From NCBI GenBank assembly GCA_945956935.1, contig CAMFJD010000002.1, forward strand, positions 81,483 to 145,482: a stretch of DNA of 64,000 nucleotides, written 5' to 3'. The translations under genes were made by a program, and so were the position numbers. The notes beneath the pieces are model-generated. The model made no database searches and was not told the origin of the DNA. It was given only the letters and a program-made list of their open reading frames with translations. This DNA comes from an uncultured Bacillota bacterium. GTDB taxonomy: Bacteria; Bacillota_I; Bacilli_A; Culicoidibacterales; ZOR0006. Positions 28,446 through 37,229 of this stretch are shown here, one piece after another (within the stretch, counting starts at the first letter, position 1; each line of letters starts with the position of its first letter).

Positions 28446-28733
28446 ATGGATGAACGAATTTTAATCGTAACTGATGAAAATGGCCAAGAAATTGAATGTG
28501 AGATTTTGATGACATTTGAAGCGAAAGAGTATGGATCACATTATGTTGTGTATTATCCAATCGATGCTGATGAAGATGAAGAAGAAATTTTAATGGTTGC
28601 GACATACAATCCAGAAGATGGAATGGATGGAGCTTTAGATCCAATCGATCCAACAACAGTACACCCTGCTGAATTAGCAATGATTGAAGATCGTATTAAC
28701 GATTATCTCGATAGTTTAGATGAAGAAGAATAA
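28446..28733 (+). CDS. DUF1292 protein, short form (YrzB-like)
   Basis: 95 residues, only the DUF1292 domain: ILIVTDENGQEIECEILMTFEAKEYG and HYVVYYPID. This matches the usual size of YrzB in Firmicutes, so it is probably the ancestral gene, with the long form upstream being a lineage-specific or regional paralogue. The domains share the same motifs but differ widely elsewhere. Its stop overlaps the first 14 bases of mltG, indicating coupling. Confidence 0.88.
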   Translation: MDERILIVTDENGQEIECEILMTFEAKEYGSHYVVYYPIDADEDEEEILMVATYNPEDGMDGALDPIDPTTVHPAELAMIEDRINDYLDSLDEEE

Positions 28734-29769
28734 AATTATAGCGAGTATAGTAGCGACAGTTTTTGTCGCTATTGCGCTTGTTGCAACAACTGTTTTTTTT
28801 ATCTTTGGACCAATCTCTTTATTTAACTCAACACAAAAACGTTATATTGTAAGCGAAGAAACAACAATTGAAGCTGTTGCTGTTGAATTAGAAACGATGG
28901 GGATTATTCGGAGTAGTGATGGTTTGAAGTTATGGTCACAATTTACAAAGCGAACGACTATACCAGAGGGTATCTATGTATTTACAACACAAATGCCAAT
29001 TTTTGAAATCGGTGATATTTTGACAGATGGTCGTGATTCAAATGAACGCGTGTTAACATTCGTGGAAGGTGCGACTATTCCTGAGGTGGCTATGCAAATT
29101 GCTGCGGTCCTTGACATGCAGCCAGAAGATGTGTTATCGCAGGTAGATGATAAGGAATGGTTGAAAACACTTGTGTCTGAATATTGGTTTTTATCAGACC
29201 AAATATTTGCAGAAGGGATTAAACATCCGTTGGAAGGATATTTGGCAGCAAATACATATTTTGTGCAAGTAGATAGTAGCGTACAAAGTGTTATTACACG
29301 TTTGTTGGATCAAACTGGGATAATTCTTGAACCGTATAAATCGCAAATTGAAAAATTTCCACTCTCTTTGCATGAAGTGCTAACATTGGCATCAATTGTC
29401 GAACGTGAGGCAAGTGAATTTGCAGATCGTCAAATGGTTACAGGTGTATTTATGAATCGTTTAGATGAACAAATGACACTTGGGAGTGATGTAACAGTAG
29501 CGTATGCTGTTGGTAAAGTTGCACTTAATTTTACAATTGCTGAGTTGCAGACGGAATCACCGTACAATACATATGTTATTACTGGCCTGCCAATTGGACC
29601 AGTTGGGAACCCAAGTGCAATGGCAATTGAATCGGTACTTGACTATAAAGAAAACGAATATTTGTATTTTTTAGCAGATGTGTGTAGTGATGGTACTGTG
29701 TATTATGCGAAAACATACGAAGAGCATTTAGCATTACGAACACAATATTTAGGGTGTATTGATGAATAA
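28720..29769 (+). CDS. mltG: Endolytic transglycosylase MltG (YceG)
   Basis: Membrane-anchored lytic transglycosylase that cuts nascent peptidoglycan and sets glycan chain ends. 349 residues: a short basic N-terminus, one membrane segment (residues 7-30), a LysM-like region, then the YceG domain. The catalytic glutamate lies in LASIVEREASEFADRQMVTGVFMNRL; the downstream YNTYVITGLPIGPVGNPS is the family signature. It is shorter than streptococcal forms, which have a long cytosolic extension. The start overlaps the upstream DUF1292 stop. Confidence 0.93.
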   Translation: MKKNKIIASIVATVFVAIALVATTVFFIFGPISLFNSTQKRYIVSEETTIEAVAVELETMGIIRSSDGLKLWSQFTKRTTIPEGIYVFTTQMPIFEIGDILTDGRDSNERVLTFVEGATIPEVAMQIAAVLDMQPEDVLSQVDDKEWLKTLVSEYWFLSDQIFAEGIKHPLEGYLAANTYFVQVDSSVQSVITRLLDQTGIILEPYKSQIEKFPLSLHEVLTLASIVEREASEFADRQMVTGVFMNRLDEQMTLGSDVTVAYAVGKVALNFTIAELQTESPYNTYVITGLPIGPVGNPSAMAIESVLDYKENEYLYFLADVCSDGTVYYAKTYEEHLALRTQYLGCIDE

Positions 29770-29797
29770 GCTGTCTATTTATAGGCGGCTTTTTTAC
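29768..29797 (+). terminator. Rho-independent terminator after mltG
   Basis: AGCTGTCTAT pairs imperfectly with ATAGGCGGCT, followed by TTTTTT, directly after the mltG stop. Confidence 0.65.
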
Positions 29798-29876
29798 ATA
29801 TATCGATGACTCAGAATGTCAAAACAGATGAGATATTTGCAAACGTTTAGATGTTTTTAAAAAAACAGTAAAATGA

Positions 29877-29919
29877 TTGACTTTAAATGTAAAAGGAAGT
29901 ATCATACTTGACAGTATGG
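29877..29919 (+). promoter_or_regulatory. Promoter of the O-methyltransferase/U32 operon with a palindrome at +1
   Basis: TTGACT (29877-29882), 17 bases, TATCAT (29900-29905). The palindrome CATACT-TGAC-AGTATG (29904-29919) covers the expected start point, a common operator position. A cre-like sequence (TGCAAACGTTTAGA, one mismatch from consensus) lies at about 29838-29851. A GGCGCC/GGCGCC hairpin follows near 29951-29966. All by eye. Confidence 0.5.
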
Positions 29920-30000
29920 AAAATGAATTTCTAGAAGTACGAGAAGATATGGCGCCTTGTGGCGCCTTTGCTTTTAAGTAATATTGAAAGGAAGACAATA

Positions 30001-30612
30001 ATGAAGACTTATATAGACGTTATTGCACATATGGAACAATATGCAATTGACAATCAAGTGCCAATTATTGACTCAGAAAGTTTGACGTTTTTAATTCAAA
30101 CCTTAAAACAACACGAAGTGACATCTATTTTAGAAATAGGCTCAGCGATTGGCTATTCGGCTATTCAAATGGCTGTACAATTAGATGCAACCGTTGTGAG
30201 CGTCGAGCGTGATATTGAGCGATTTGAACAAGCGCAACAAAATGTTGCAGCAGCGAAACTGACAAATAGAGTACATCTGCATTTACACGATGCATTAGAG
30301 TGGGATTTTGAAGCTGACTATGCTGAAAAACAATTTGATGCACTGTTTATTGATGCCGCAAAGGGAAAAAATTTACAAATGTTTGAAAAATTTGCTCCGT
30401 ATGCTAAAAAAGTAATTATTACGGATAATGTTTTATATCACGGATTGGTTGAAACAACAGAACGTATTCGTAACCGTCGTACGCGTCAAATGATCAATAA
30501 AATTCGCCAATATAATGAATGGATTTTAAATCACCCAGAATATGACTCGCACCTTGAACGAGTAGGTGATGGATTAATTATTACAGTAAGAAAGGGTGAG
30601 ACCCATGTTTAA
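30001..30612 (+). CDS. SAM-dependent O-methyltransferase (TrmR/YrrM-like)
   Basis: 203 residues from ATG 30001, chosen because AAAGGAAG lies about 8 bases upstream; an earlier frame start at 29959 has no ribosome site. Catechol-O-methyltransferase-like fold: ILEIGSAIGYSAIQMA (motif I), VVSVERD (acidic loop), DALFIDAAKGKNLQMFE (metal-binding region) and VIITDNVLYHG. In Bacillus the orthologue beside the yrrN/yrrO U32 peptidases is TrmR, which methylates 5-hydroxyuridine to 5-methoxyuridine in tRNA; the U32 pair follows here too, so the same role is likely. It overlaps the next gene by 8 bases. Confidence 0.88.
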   Translation: MKTYIDVIAHMEQYAIDNQVPIIDSESLTFLIQTLKQHEVTSILEIGSAIGYSAIQMAVQLDATVVSVERDIERFEQAQQNVAAAKLTNRVHLHLHDALEWDFEADYAEKQFDALFIDAAKGKNLQMFEKFAPYAKKVIITDNVLYHGLVETTERIRNRRTRQMINKIRQYNEWILNHPEYDSHLERVGDGLIITVRKGETHV

Positions 30613-31531
30613 ACCAGAATTAGTTGTGACACCAATTGATGTGTCACATGCACAGTATTTACTTGAAAATGGTGCAGATGCGATTGTAGTCGGAGAGCAA
30701 CGCTATGGGCTTCGATTAGCAGGACAGTTTACTGCTGCAGATATTCAGCAACTCTGTCATTTTGCACACGAACGACACAAAAGGGTATATGTCTCAATGA
30801 CAGCAATTTTTCACAATGAACACTTAGAAAGCGTGTATGGATATTTACAGCAATTACAACAAATAAATCCAGATGGTATTATATTTGGTGATCCTAGTGT
30901 TTTGATGTTTGCAAAAGAACTTGAATTGACAATTCCGCTTCAATGGTCGACGGAAACACTAGGGACTAATTGGTACAGTGTCAATTACTGGGGACGAAAG
31001 GGAGCAAATAGAGCAGTTTTAGCGAAAGAAATTACTCTAGATTCAGTATTAGAAATGCAAGAAGTTGCACAGATTGAATTAGAGATTCAAATTCATGGTG
31101 CACTTTGTATGTTTCAATCACGTCGTACTTTATTGGAGAACTATTTTCAATACTTAGAGCGTCAAGAAGCTGAACATTTAAAACAGCAAGAGCGTTTACT
31201 ATTAGTTGATGATGAGCGTGAAAGTAAGTACCCAATTTTTGAAGATTATCATGGAACACACATCTTAAGCGCAGGTGATGTTTGTATGATTGATGAACTC
31301 GAAAGTTTTATTGATGCAAAAATACCGGCATTGAAAATAGAAGGTTTAGGAAAAAGTATTACCTATATTAACACTGTAACAGCATTATACGCTCAGGCAA
31401 TTGAATTGTATCAAAATGACTCACAAGCATACAAAGTAAAAAAACGTGAATTTATTCAACAAATCGAACAAATTCAACCAAATTATCGCCCATTAAATAA
31501 AGGCTTTTTCTTCAAGCCTACGGTGTACTAG
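30605..31531 (+). CDS. U32 family peptidase-like protein (TrhP1/YrrN)
   Basis: 308 residues, U32 fold. The N-terminal half has LVVTPIDVSHAQYLLENGADAIVVG and the QIHGALCMFQSRR segment at the position of the family active region, but the full U32 signature with its cysteine cluster is absent. In Bacillus, YrrN and YrrO act together in tRNA U34 hydroxylation with the TrmR methyltransferase, which is adjacent here. ATG 30605 follows AAGGGTGAG. It is the smaller, degenerate partner of the pair. Confidence 0.88.
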   Translation: MFKPELVVTPIDVSHAQYLLENGADAIVVGEQRYGLRLAGQFTAADIQQLCHFAHERHKRVYVSMTAIFHNEHLESVYGYLQQLQQINPDGIIFGDPSVLMFAKELELTIPLQWSTETLGTNWYSVNYWGRKGANRAVLAKEITLDSVLEMQEVAQIELEIQIHGALCMFQSRRTLLENYFQYLERQEAEHLKQQERLLLVDDERESKYPIFEDYHGTHILSAGDVCMIDELESFIDAKIPALKIEGLGKSITYINTVTALYAQAIELYQNDSQAYKVKKREFIQQIEQIQPNYRPLNKGFFFKPTVY

Positions 31532-31541
31532 GAGGGATATT

Positions 31542-32807
31542 ATGGCAAAACGTGAAGTATCAAAAATCATTAATGGCAAACGTGTCATTGTGAAAAAGCC
31601 AGAGCTCTTAGCCCCGGCAGGAAATTTAGAAAAATTAAAAGTAGCAGTTATGTATGGCGCAGATGCTGTGTTCATCGGTGGGCAAGAGTTTAGCTTACGT
31701 TCAAATGCAGGGAATTTTACGATTACTGACATTGCCGAAGGTGTTGCATTTGCCAAACAGTATGGAGCATGTATCTATGTGACAACAAATATTTTTTGTC
31801 ATAATGAAAATATGGATGGACTTACTGAGTATTTACAGTCGTTAGAATCAGTAGGTGTACGTGGTATTATCGTTGCTGACCCATATATTATTGAAACATG
31901 TCAACAAATTGCTCCTAAATTAGAAGTACACCTGAGTACACAACAATCATTGATTAACTATAAAGCAGCTCAATTTTGGCAAGAGCAAGGATTGGAGCGC
32001 TTGGTACTTGCTCGTGAAGCGACAAAACAAGAAATTGCAGATATTATTGCGAACGTTGATACAGAAATAGAAGTTTTTGTTCATGGAGCAATGTGTATTG
32101 CATATTCAGGACGCTGTACATTATCAAATCACATGACAGCGCGCGATTCAAATCGTGGTGGTTGCTGCCAAAGCTGTCGATGGGAATACGATCTTGTTCA
32201 AGAGCAAACAGATGGTTCATTAATATCTTTAACAACGGAAGGTGAAGCACAGTTTGCAATGAGCCCCAAAGACTTAAGTTTAATTACTTCAATTCCAGAG
32301 ATGATAGAATTGGGTGTCGATAGCTTAAAAGTGGAAGGACGTATGAAGTCAATTCATTATGTAGCAACTGTTGTGAGTGTGTATCGAAAAGTAATTGATC
32401 GGTATTGCGCTGATCCAGATAATTTCACCATTACACCAGATTTTATTGCAGAACTTGAAAAGTGTGCAAATCGTGAAACAGCACCGGCCTTTTTCGAAGG
32501 AATTCCTTCATATAAAGAACAATTGTTCGACCATCGTGATGAGCACCCTACTAAGGAATTTATTGGTGTTGTACAAAGTTATGATCCAACAACAAAAATT
32601 GCGATTATCCAGCAACGAAATTATTTTAAACCTGGTGATGAAATTGAATTTTTCGGACCGAATATTGATAATGTGACAATGACAGTTGAATATATTCATG
32701 ATGAAGAAGGTAATGAATTAGATGCGGCTAGACATCCATTACAAATTATTCAATTGAAAGTTCCACACCACGTGAATCCAAATGATATGATGCGAAAGGT
32801 ACGATAA
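31542..32807 (+). CDS. U32 family peptidase-like protein (TrhP2/YrrO)
   Basis: 421 residues. The N-terminus PELLAPAGNLEKLKVAVMYGADAVFIGG and the signature EVFVHGAMCIAYSGRCTLSNHM are typical, followed by the cysteine cluster NRGGCCQSCRW that may bind an iron-sulfur cluster. The C-terminal EF-Tu-like barrel begins near residue 335 (EFIGVVQSYD). With the preceding gene it probably supports prephenate-dependent 5-hydroxyuridine formation in tRNA. AGGAGGG precedes the ATG. Confidence 0.92.
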   Translation: MAKREVSKIINGKRVIVKKPELLAPAGNLEKLKVAVMYGADAVFIGGQEFSLRSNAGNFTITDIAEGVAFAKQYGACIYVTTNIFCHNENMDGLTEYLQSLESVGVRGIIVADPYIIETCQQIAPKLEVHLSTQQSLINYKAAQFWQEQGLERLVLAREATKQEIADIIANVDTEIEVFVHGAMCIAYSGRCTLSNHMTARDSNRGGCCQSCRWEYDLVQEQTDGSLISLTTEGEAQFAMSPKDLSLITSIPEMIELGVDSLKVEGRMKSIHYVATVVSVYRKVIDRYCADPDNFTITPDFIAELEKCANRETAPAFFEGIPSYKEQLFDHRDEHPTKEFIGVVQSYDPTTKIAIIQQRNYFKPGDEIEFFGPNIDNVTMTVEYIHDEEGNELDAARHPLQIIQLKVPHHVNPNDMMRKVR

Positions 32808-32810
32808 ATA

Positions 32811-33449
32811 ATGAATAATCAACATATTACACCGGTAATTATTGGAATCGCTGGCGGTTCAGCGTCAGGTAAAACAACAGTAGCGGATAAAATTATTGAA
32901 AATTTTGGCCACACATCATCAGTGACGTTAATTCGTCATGATGATTATTATAATGATCAAAGTGCATTAACAATGGAAGAACGTATGCAAACTAATTATG
33001 ATCATCCACTGTCATTAGATAATGCATTACTCGCGAATCATTTGCAGTTATTATTGGCAGGTGAAACAATTGCAAAACCAATTTATGAGCTTAAAGAACA
33101 TACACGTAGTAGTGAAACGGAAGTTATGCATCCAACGCAAATAATAATTTTAGAAGGGATTTTAGTATTGGAAGATGAACGATTACGTGATTTGATGGAT
33201 ATTAAGATTTTTGTAGATACAGATGCAGATATTCGCTTTATTCGTCGTTTAAAACGTGACATTGCTGAACGCGGTCGTACATTTGAATCAGTTGTTGATC
33301 AGTATTTAGGAACAGTTCGTCCAATGCATAACCAATTTGTTGAACCTTCAAAACGTTTTGCGGATATTATTTTACCAGAAGGTGGAAGTAATTTTGTTGC
33401 AATTGATTTAATTAGTACAAAAATTCAAAGCATTTTGGATCAAAAATAA
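32811..33449 (+). CDS. udk: Uridine kinase
   Basis: Phosphorylates uridine and cytidine in pyrimidine salvage. 212 residues, normal size. P-loop [17 protein letters not shown] (about 13-29), then [11 protein letters not shown], the substrate region [22 protein letters not shown] and the lid [12 protein letters not shown]. It follows the second U32 gene after three bases, again the standard Firmicutes order, and is followed by greA. Confidence 0.95.
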   Translation: MNNQHITPVIIGIAGGSASGKTTVADKIIENFGHTSSVTLIRHDDYYNDQSALTMEERMQTNYDHPLSLDNALLANHLQLLLAGETIAKPIYELKEHTRSSETEVMHPTQIIILEGILVLEDERLRDLMDIKIFVDTDADIRFIRRLKRDIAERGRTFESVVDQYLGTVRPMHNQFVEPSKRFADIILPEGGSNFVAIDLISTKIQSILDQK

Positions 33450-33519
33450 TAAAAAGATTAGAATATATTTGAAAAAAGATACGATATAGTGTAAACTATT
33501 GAACTATAGCGCAAGAGCG

Positions 33520-33557
33520 TGCAAAATGAAAAGGGTTTCTTTGAACTCTTTTTTACG
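33520..33557 (+). terminator. Weak terminator between udk and greA
   Basis: AAAAGGGTTT and GAACTCTTTT form a small stem followed by T residues; it may be a partial terminator or attenuator before greA. Confidence 0.4.
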
Positions 33558-33593
33558 CTTTAACTATTGATAATATTTAGAGGTGAAGAAACC

Positions 33594-34064
33594 ATGCAAG
33601 AGAAAAAATATCAGATGACTGCAGAGGGGAAATTGCAGTTAGAACAAGAATTAGAATATACTATCCAAACGAAACGTCCTGAAGTGATTGAAAAATTACA
33701 AGTTGCACGTTCGTTTGGTGATTTGTCAGAGAATTCAGAGTATGATGCTGCTAAAGATGAACAAGCACAAGTAGAGGCACGTATTTTACAACTAGAGAAT
33801 ATGTTACGCAATGCTGAAATAGTCGAAAAAACATCGAATGATGTTGTTGGCTTTGGGTCAACAGTTGAGTTTGTTGAGGTTGGTGAGACGGATATTGAAG
33901 AAGTAACAATAGTTGGAAGTGCTGAAGCGGATCCACTAGATGGGAAAATTTCAAATGATTCACCAATGGCGGTAGCATTAATTGGAAAAACAATTGGTGA
34001 TGTTGTAGAGGTAGCGTTACCAAATGGTGCAACATTAACAATTGAAATTAAAACAATAAAGTAG
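33594..34064 (+). CDS. greA: Transcription elongation factor GreA
   Basis: Rescues backtracked RNA polymerase by stimulating transcript cleavage. 156 residues. The N-terminal coiled coil has the acidic tip at residues 41-50 ([18 protein letters not shown]), which reaches the active site; the C-terminal domain ends with [21 protein letters not shown] 33594 follows GAGGTGAAG; a longer frame from 33567 lacks a ribosome site. udk-greA is a common neighbour pair. Confidence 0.95.
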   Translation: MQEKKYQMTAEGKLQLEQELEYTIQTKRPEVIEKLQVARSFGDLSENSEYDAAKDEQAQVEARILQLENMLRNAEIVEKTSNDVVGFGSTVEFVEVGETDIEEVTIVGSAEADPLDGKISNDSPMAVALIGKTIGDVVEVALPNGATLTIEIKTIK

Positions 34065-34077
34065 TGGGGATTAACAA

Positions 34078-34776
34078 ATGAACCAAATGCGAATTGCAAT
34101 TATTGCAGCTATGGAAGAAGAAGTACAAGTGTTACGAGCACAAATTATGAATTGCACAACAGAAATAATCGCAGGCTTTGAGTTTTATCTTGGAGAGCTT
34201 GCAGGAAAAGATATTGTGTTGTTACGTAGTGGTATTGGGAAAGTAAATGCTGCTGTTTCAACAACATTGTTACTAAATCATTTTCAAGTAAGTGCAGTTA
34301 TCAATACTGGGAGTGCAGGAGGTGTTGATCAGTCGTTATCAGTTGGTGATATTATTATCGCTGAAAAAACAACATATCATGATGTTGATGCGACACATTT
34401 CGGTTATGTATATGGGCAAGTTCCACAGATGCCGGAAAGCTATTTGAGTGATGTAAAGTTAATCCAAGCAGCGCATAATGCTTTATCAACAACTTCTTTT
34501 CATGCCGTAACAGGTATTATTGGTACAGGTGATTCGTTTATTGGACGAATAGATCAAATTGAAATGATTCAATCAAAACAAAATTATTTAAGTGCCATCG
34601 AGATGGAAGCTTGTGCAATTGCACAAGTATGTCATATTTTCCAACAACCGTTAGTTATTGTTCGATCAATAAGTGATGTTGCTGGAAAAGAGTCAAATAT
34701 TTCATTTGATCAATTTTTACCAATTGCAGTTGAGCAGTCTTCGACGATGATTATGCATATGTTACCATTACTATAA
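34078..34776 (+). CDS. mtnN: 5'-methylthioadenosine/S-adenosylhomocysteine nucleosidase
   Basis: Cleaves MTA and SAH to adenine and the thioribose, recycling SAM by-products and feeding AI-2 synthesis. 232 residues. IAIIAAMEEEVQVLRAQI at the start, NTGSAGGVDQSLSVGDIIIAE, the substrate loop SAIEMEACAIAQVCH with the conserved Met-Glu, and VVRSISDVAG (catalytic Asp) are intact. The gene lies 13 bases after greA; a strong terminator follows. Confidence 0.95.
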   Translation: MNQMRIAIIAAMEEEVQVLRAQIMNCTTEIIAGFEFYLGELAGKDIVLLRSGIGKVNAAVSTTLLLNHFQVSAVINTGSAGGVDQSLSVGDIIIAEKTTYHDVDATHFGYVYGQVPQMPESYLSDVKLIQAAHNALSTTSFHAVTGIIGTGDSFIGRIDQIEMIQSKQNYLSAIEMEACAIAQVCHIFQQPLVIVRSISDVAGKESNISFDQFLPIAVEQSSTMIMHMLPLL

Positions 34777-34785
34777 TATTGGACA

Positions 34786-34826
34786 AAAACAAACAAAAAG
34801 TGGGGAAACCACTTTTTGTTTGTTTT
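34786..34826 (+). terminator. Strong terminator after mtnN
   Basis: AAACAAACAAAAAGTGG pairs with CCACTTTTTGTTTGTTT, followed by T residues. Both directions look functional. Confidence 0.8.
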
Positions 34827-34876
34827 GATTTGTTTTTTTTGTTAAAATGAATGTGAACAAATGAATGAAGGTGTGA

Positions 34877-35560
34877 TTGAAGGTGAGGAAATTAGGAATT
34901 CTATTCACAATACTTATTTATTGCCTCTATTTCCAAATACCAGTGAATGCGGTAGAATCAGAGACAGCACTCACTTGTGTCGAGGTGGGATTTGTTGTTG
35001 AGAATAATACTCGTTTTGGTATAAGAAATCGCTGTGAACAGCGTATTTATATAAACATATATCAAAATGATGTGCTCGTAAATCAAGAGTTTCTTGATGA
35101 AAATCAGTGGTTTCCAGTTGCTTATGAAGCACGAGCGGATTTATTTGCCAGTAAAGCAGAATTTGATAGTGGGACTGTAACACGGAATATAACAGCATCT
35201 CAAGATATATATTGTCAAGCAGTACCTCAAGGACAAGTTGTTGAACAGTGTGCTACATATGTAGCAACGAGCCATGAACTCGAAAGTCAGCTAGAAACAG
35301 ATACTTTGCAGGAATCAACGACAAATCAACTTGAGACAAACCAAGTAAGCTCATCGGAAACAAGTGATGTTTCAACGCAAATGTCAATAGTCGGTCAGAG
35401 ACTGACACAATTCTTAGAGAGTCCAATGTTAGTAGCAAGTACTATTTTTATTGGAGTAGGTGTAACACTTGTAAGTATTGTGCTTTTGATTGTGAAAAGT
35501 AGAAAACCAAAAAGTATTTATATTCAATCAGGTCGACGGAGAAAATATCGAAAAAAATAA
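34877..35560 (+). CDS. Secreted, membrane-anchored cysteine-containing protein of unknown function
   Basis: 227 residues. A signal peptide occupies about residues 1-25 (hydrophobic LGILFTILIYCLYF, cut near VNAVES). The exported part has four cysteines (LTCVEVG, NRCEQR, IYCQAV, EQCATY), enough for two disulfides, then a Ser/Thr/Glu-rich stalk (about 135-175), a membrane segment (about 185-207) and a basic tail. There is no LPxTG, so it is anchored by the membrane helix. I recognise no family. Start at TTG 34877 or GTG 34883. It has its own transcription unit between two terminators. Confidence 0.75.
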   Translation: MKVRKLGILFTILIYCLYFQIPVNAVESETALTCVEVGFVVENNTRFGIRNRCEQRIYINIYQNDVLVNQEFLDENQWFPVAYEARADLFASKAEFDSGTVTRNITASQDIYCQAVPQGQVVEQCATYVATSHELESQLETDTLQESTTNQLETNQVSSSETSDVSTQMSIVGQRLTQFLESPMLVASTIFIGVGVTLVSIVLLIVKSRKPKSIYIQSGRRRKYRKK

Positions 35561-35582
35561 GTAGCAGCTGCTACTTTTTTTG
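35556..35582 (+). terminator. Terminator after the secreted protein gene
   Basis: AAGTAGCAG pairs with CTGCTACTT, followed by TTTTTT, at the stop codon. Confidence 0.7.
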
Positions 35583-35600
35583 ATGAGGAGATAGAAAAGA

Positions 35601-36092
35601 ATGTTGAAGCAGTTTAAGGCAGATACAGAGTATATGTATTATAGTGAATTAACGGTCGCTAGGTTAAAAAAACAAGGAATCACAATGATTTTCAGTGATC
35701 TTGATAATACATTAGTGGCTGATGGTGCAATTGAAGCTCCAAAGCAGTTAGTGGAGTGGTTAACTGAGTTATCCGAAAACAATATTAAAATTATTATTGT
35801 TTCAAATAATAAAAGTGAAAAACGTGTAAAAGAATTTGCTCAACCGCTCGGTTTAGAGTATTATTATAAGGCAGGCAAACCAAATCCACGTATTTACCAA
35901 ACAATTTTAGAAAAACATAACCAGTTACCTGAGGAAACACTCATGCTCGGTGATCGATTGACAACAGATATTTATGGTGGAAATAAAATGGGTATGTACA
36001 CCGTTTTAGTGAATCCAATTGATGCTAATGAACCAATGGGTATCCGTTTCATGCGTGGAGTAGAATGGTTCCTAAAAATAATGGTGAAATAG
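35601..36092 (+). CDS. yqeG: YqeG family HAD IIIA-type phosphatase
   Basis: 163 residues, HAD fold. Motif I is FSDLDNTLV (the nucleophile Asp and second Asp, residues 31-39), motif II VSNNKS, the conserved Lys in AGKPNPRIY, and motif III MLGDRLTTDIYGG. First gene of the conserved yqeG-yqeH-aroE-yhbY-nadD-yqeK cluster, linked to ribosome assembly and NAD synthesis. The physiological substrate is unproven in most species. Ribosome site GAGGAGA. Confidence 0.93.
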   Translation: MLKQFKADTEYMYYSELTVARLKKQGITMIFSDLDNTLVADGAIEAPKQLVEWLTELSENNIKIIIVSNNKSEKRVKEFAQPLGLEYYYKAGKPNPRIYQTILEKHNQLPEETLMLGDRLTTDIYGGNKMGMYTVLVNPIDANEPMGIRFMRGVEWFLKIMVK

Positions 36093-36128
36093 TTAATTAT
36101 AAGCCCAAAGAAAGAAGAGGACAAAAAA

Positions 36129-37229
36129 ATGGATGATTTACGTTGTATCGGCTGTGGTGCAGTTATTCAAAGTGAAGACCAGACTTTAGCCGGTTTTGTA
36201 CCAGCAAAAGTATTAGCAAGTTCAAAAGATGAAGCAGTCATTTGCCGACGGTGTTTTCGTATTAAACACTATAACGAATTAAATGATGTTGAATTAAATG
36301 ATGATGATTTCTTACGTTTATTACACGGTATCGGTGATCGTGACGCATTAGTAGTTATGGTTGTAGATATTTTTGATTTCAACGGAAGTTGGATTAATGG
36401 TATTAATCGATTTGTAAATGGGAATCCCGTGCTATTAGTTGGAAATAAAGTTGATGTGTTACCACATTCGTTAAAACAAAGCAAATTAAAACATTGGATG
36501 CAAAAGGAAGCACGTGCTATGGGGCTTGTACCAGTTGATGTCGCTTTAATGAGCGCAAGTAAAGGTAATGGTATTGATGAAGTGACAGATTTAATTCATG
36601 AATATCGTGAAGGTCGAAATGTCTATGTGATTGGTTGTACGAATGTAGGAAAATCGACGTTTATCAATGCTTTATTAAAACGTTTTGCGAATGAAACAAA
36701 AGATATTGTTACTGTTTCAAATTATCCAGGAACAACATTAGATATTATTGAAATTCCGTTTGATGAAACGTCGGCAATTATTGACACACCAGGTGTAATT
36801 AATCGCGATCAAATGGCTCATCATGTCGATCGTGATGCATTAATGCTGATTAGTCCCAAAAAAGAGATTAAAGCAAAGACATATCAGTTACATCAAGAAC
36901 AGACGCTTTTCTTAGGTGGTCTTGCTCGTGTTGATTATCGCGTTGGCGGTAAGAATAACTTTACTGTATATATGGCAAATGATGTCAATATTCATCGTAC
37001 AAAACTTTCACGTGCAGATGAATTATTTGAACAACATGCAGGAGAACTATTACAACCTGTAGCAAAAAGTCGCTTAATGCGTCATGAATTTCATTTGCGT
37101 GCAAATGAAAAAGTAGATTTAGTCATTTCAGGGCTTGGTTGGGTTACAGTATTACCGATGACAAAAATTACTGTAGCATTACATGCACCGATAGGTGTTG
37201 CAGTATTTGTACGTGAGGCATTGATCTAA
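36129..37229 (+). CDS. yqeH: YqeH, circularly permuted ribosome-assembly GTPase
   Basis: GTPase needed for 30S subunit assembly. 366 residues. An N-terminal treble-clef zinc finger (CIGCG ... CRRCF) precedes the permuted G motifs: G4 VGNKVDVLP, G5 MSASKGNG, G1 GCTNVGKSTFINALL, G2 region YPGTTLD and G3 DTPGV. The C-terminal domain binds rRNA. The stop and the aroE start overlap (ATGA-type coupling). Intact and of normal length. Confidence 0.96.
   Translation: MDDLRCIGCGAVIQSEDQTLAGFVPAKVLASSKDEAVICRRCFRIKHYNELNDVELNDDDFLRLLHGIGDRDALVVMVVDIFDFNGSWINGINRFVNGNPVLLVGNKVDVLPHSLKQSKLKHWMQKEARAMGLVPVDVALMSASKGNGIDEVTDLIHEYREGRNVYVIGCTNVGKSTFINALLKRFANETKDIVTVSNYPGTTLDIIEIPFDETSAIIDTPGVINRDQMAHHVDRDALMLISPKKEIKAKTYQLHQEQTLFLGGLARVDYRVGGKNNFTVYMANDVNIHRTKLSRADELFEQHAGELLQPVAKSRLMRHEFHLRANEKVDLVISGLGWVTVLPMTKITVALHAPIGVAVFVREALI

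Noticed and set aside
28720..28733. Possible start of mltG further downstream because of the overlap with DUF1292.
   Set aside because: The basic N-terminus and membrane segment begin right at 28720, and short overlaps are common in this operon.
33611..34099. A 162-codon minus-strand frame opposite greA.
   Set aside because: Entirely inside greA on the other strand, Ser/Thr/Pro-rich shadow translation, no start signals.
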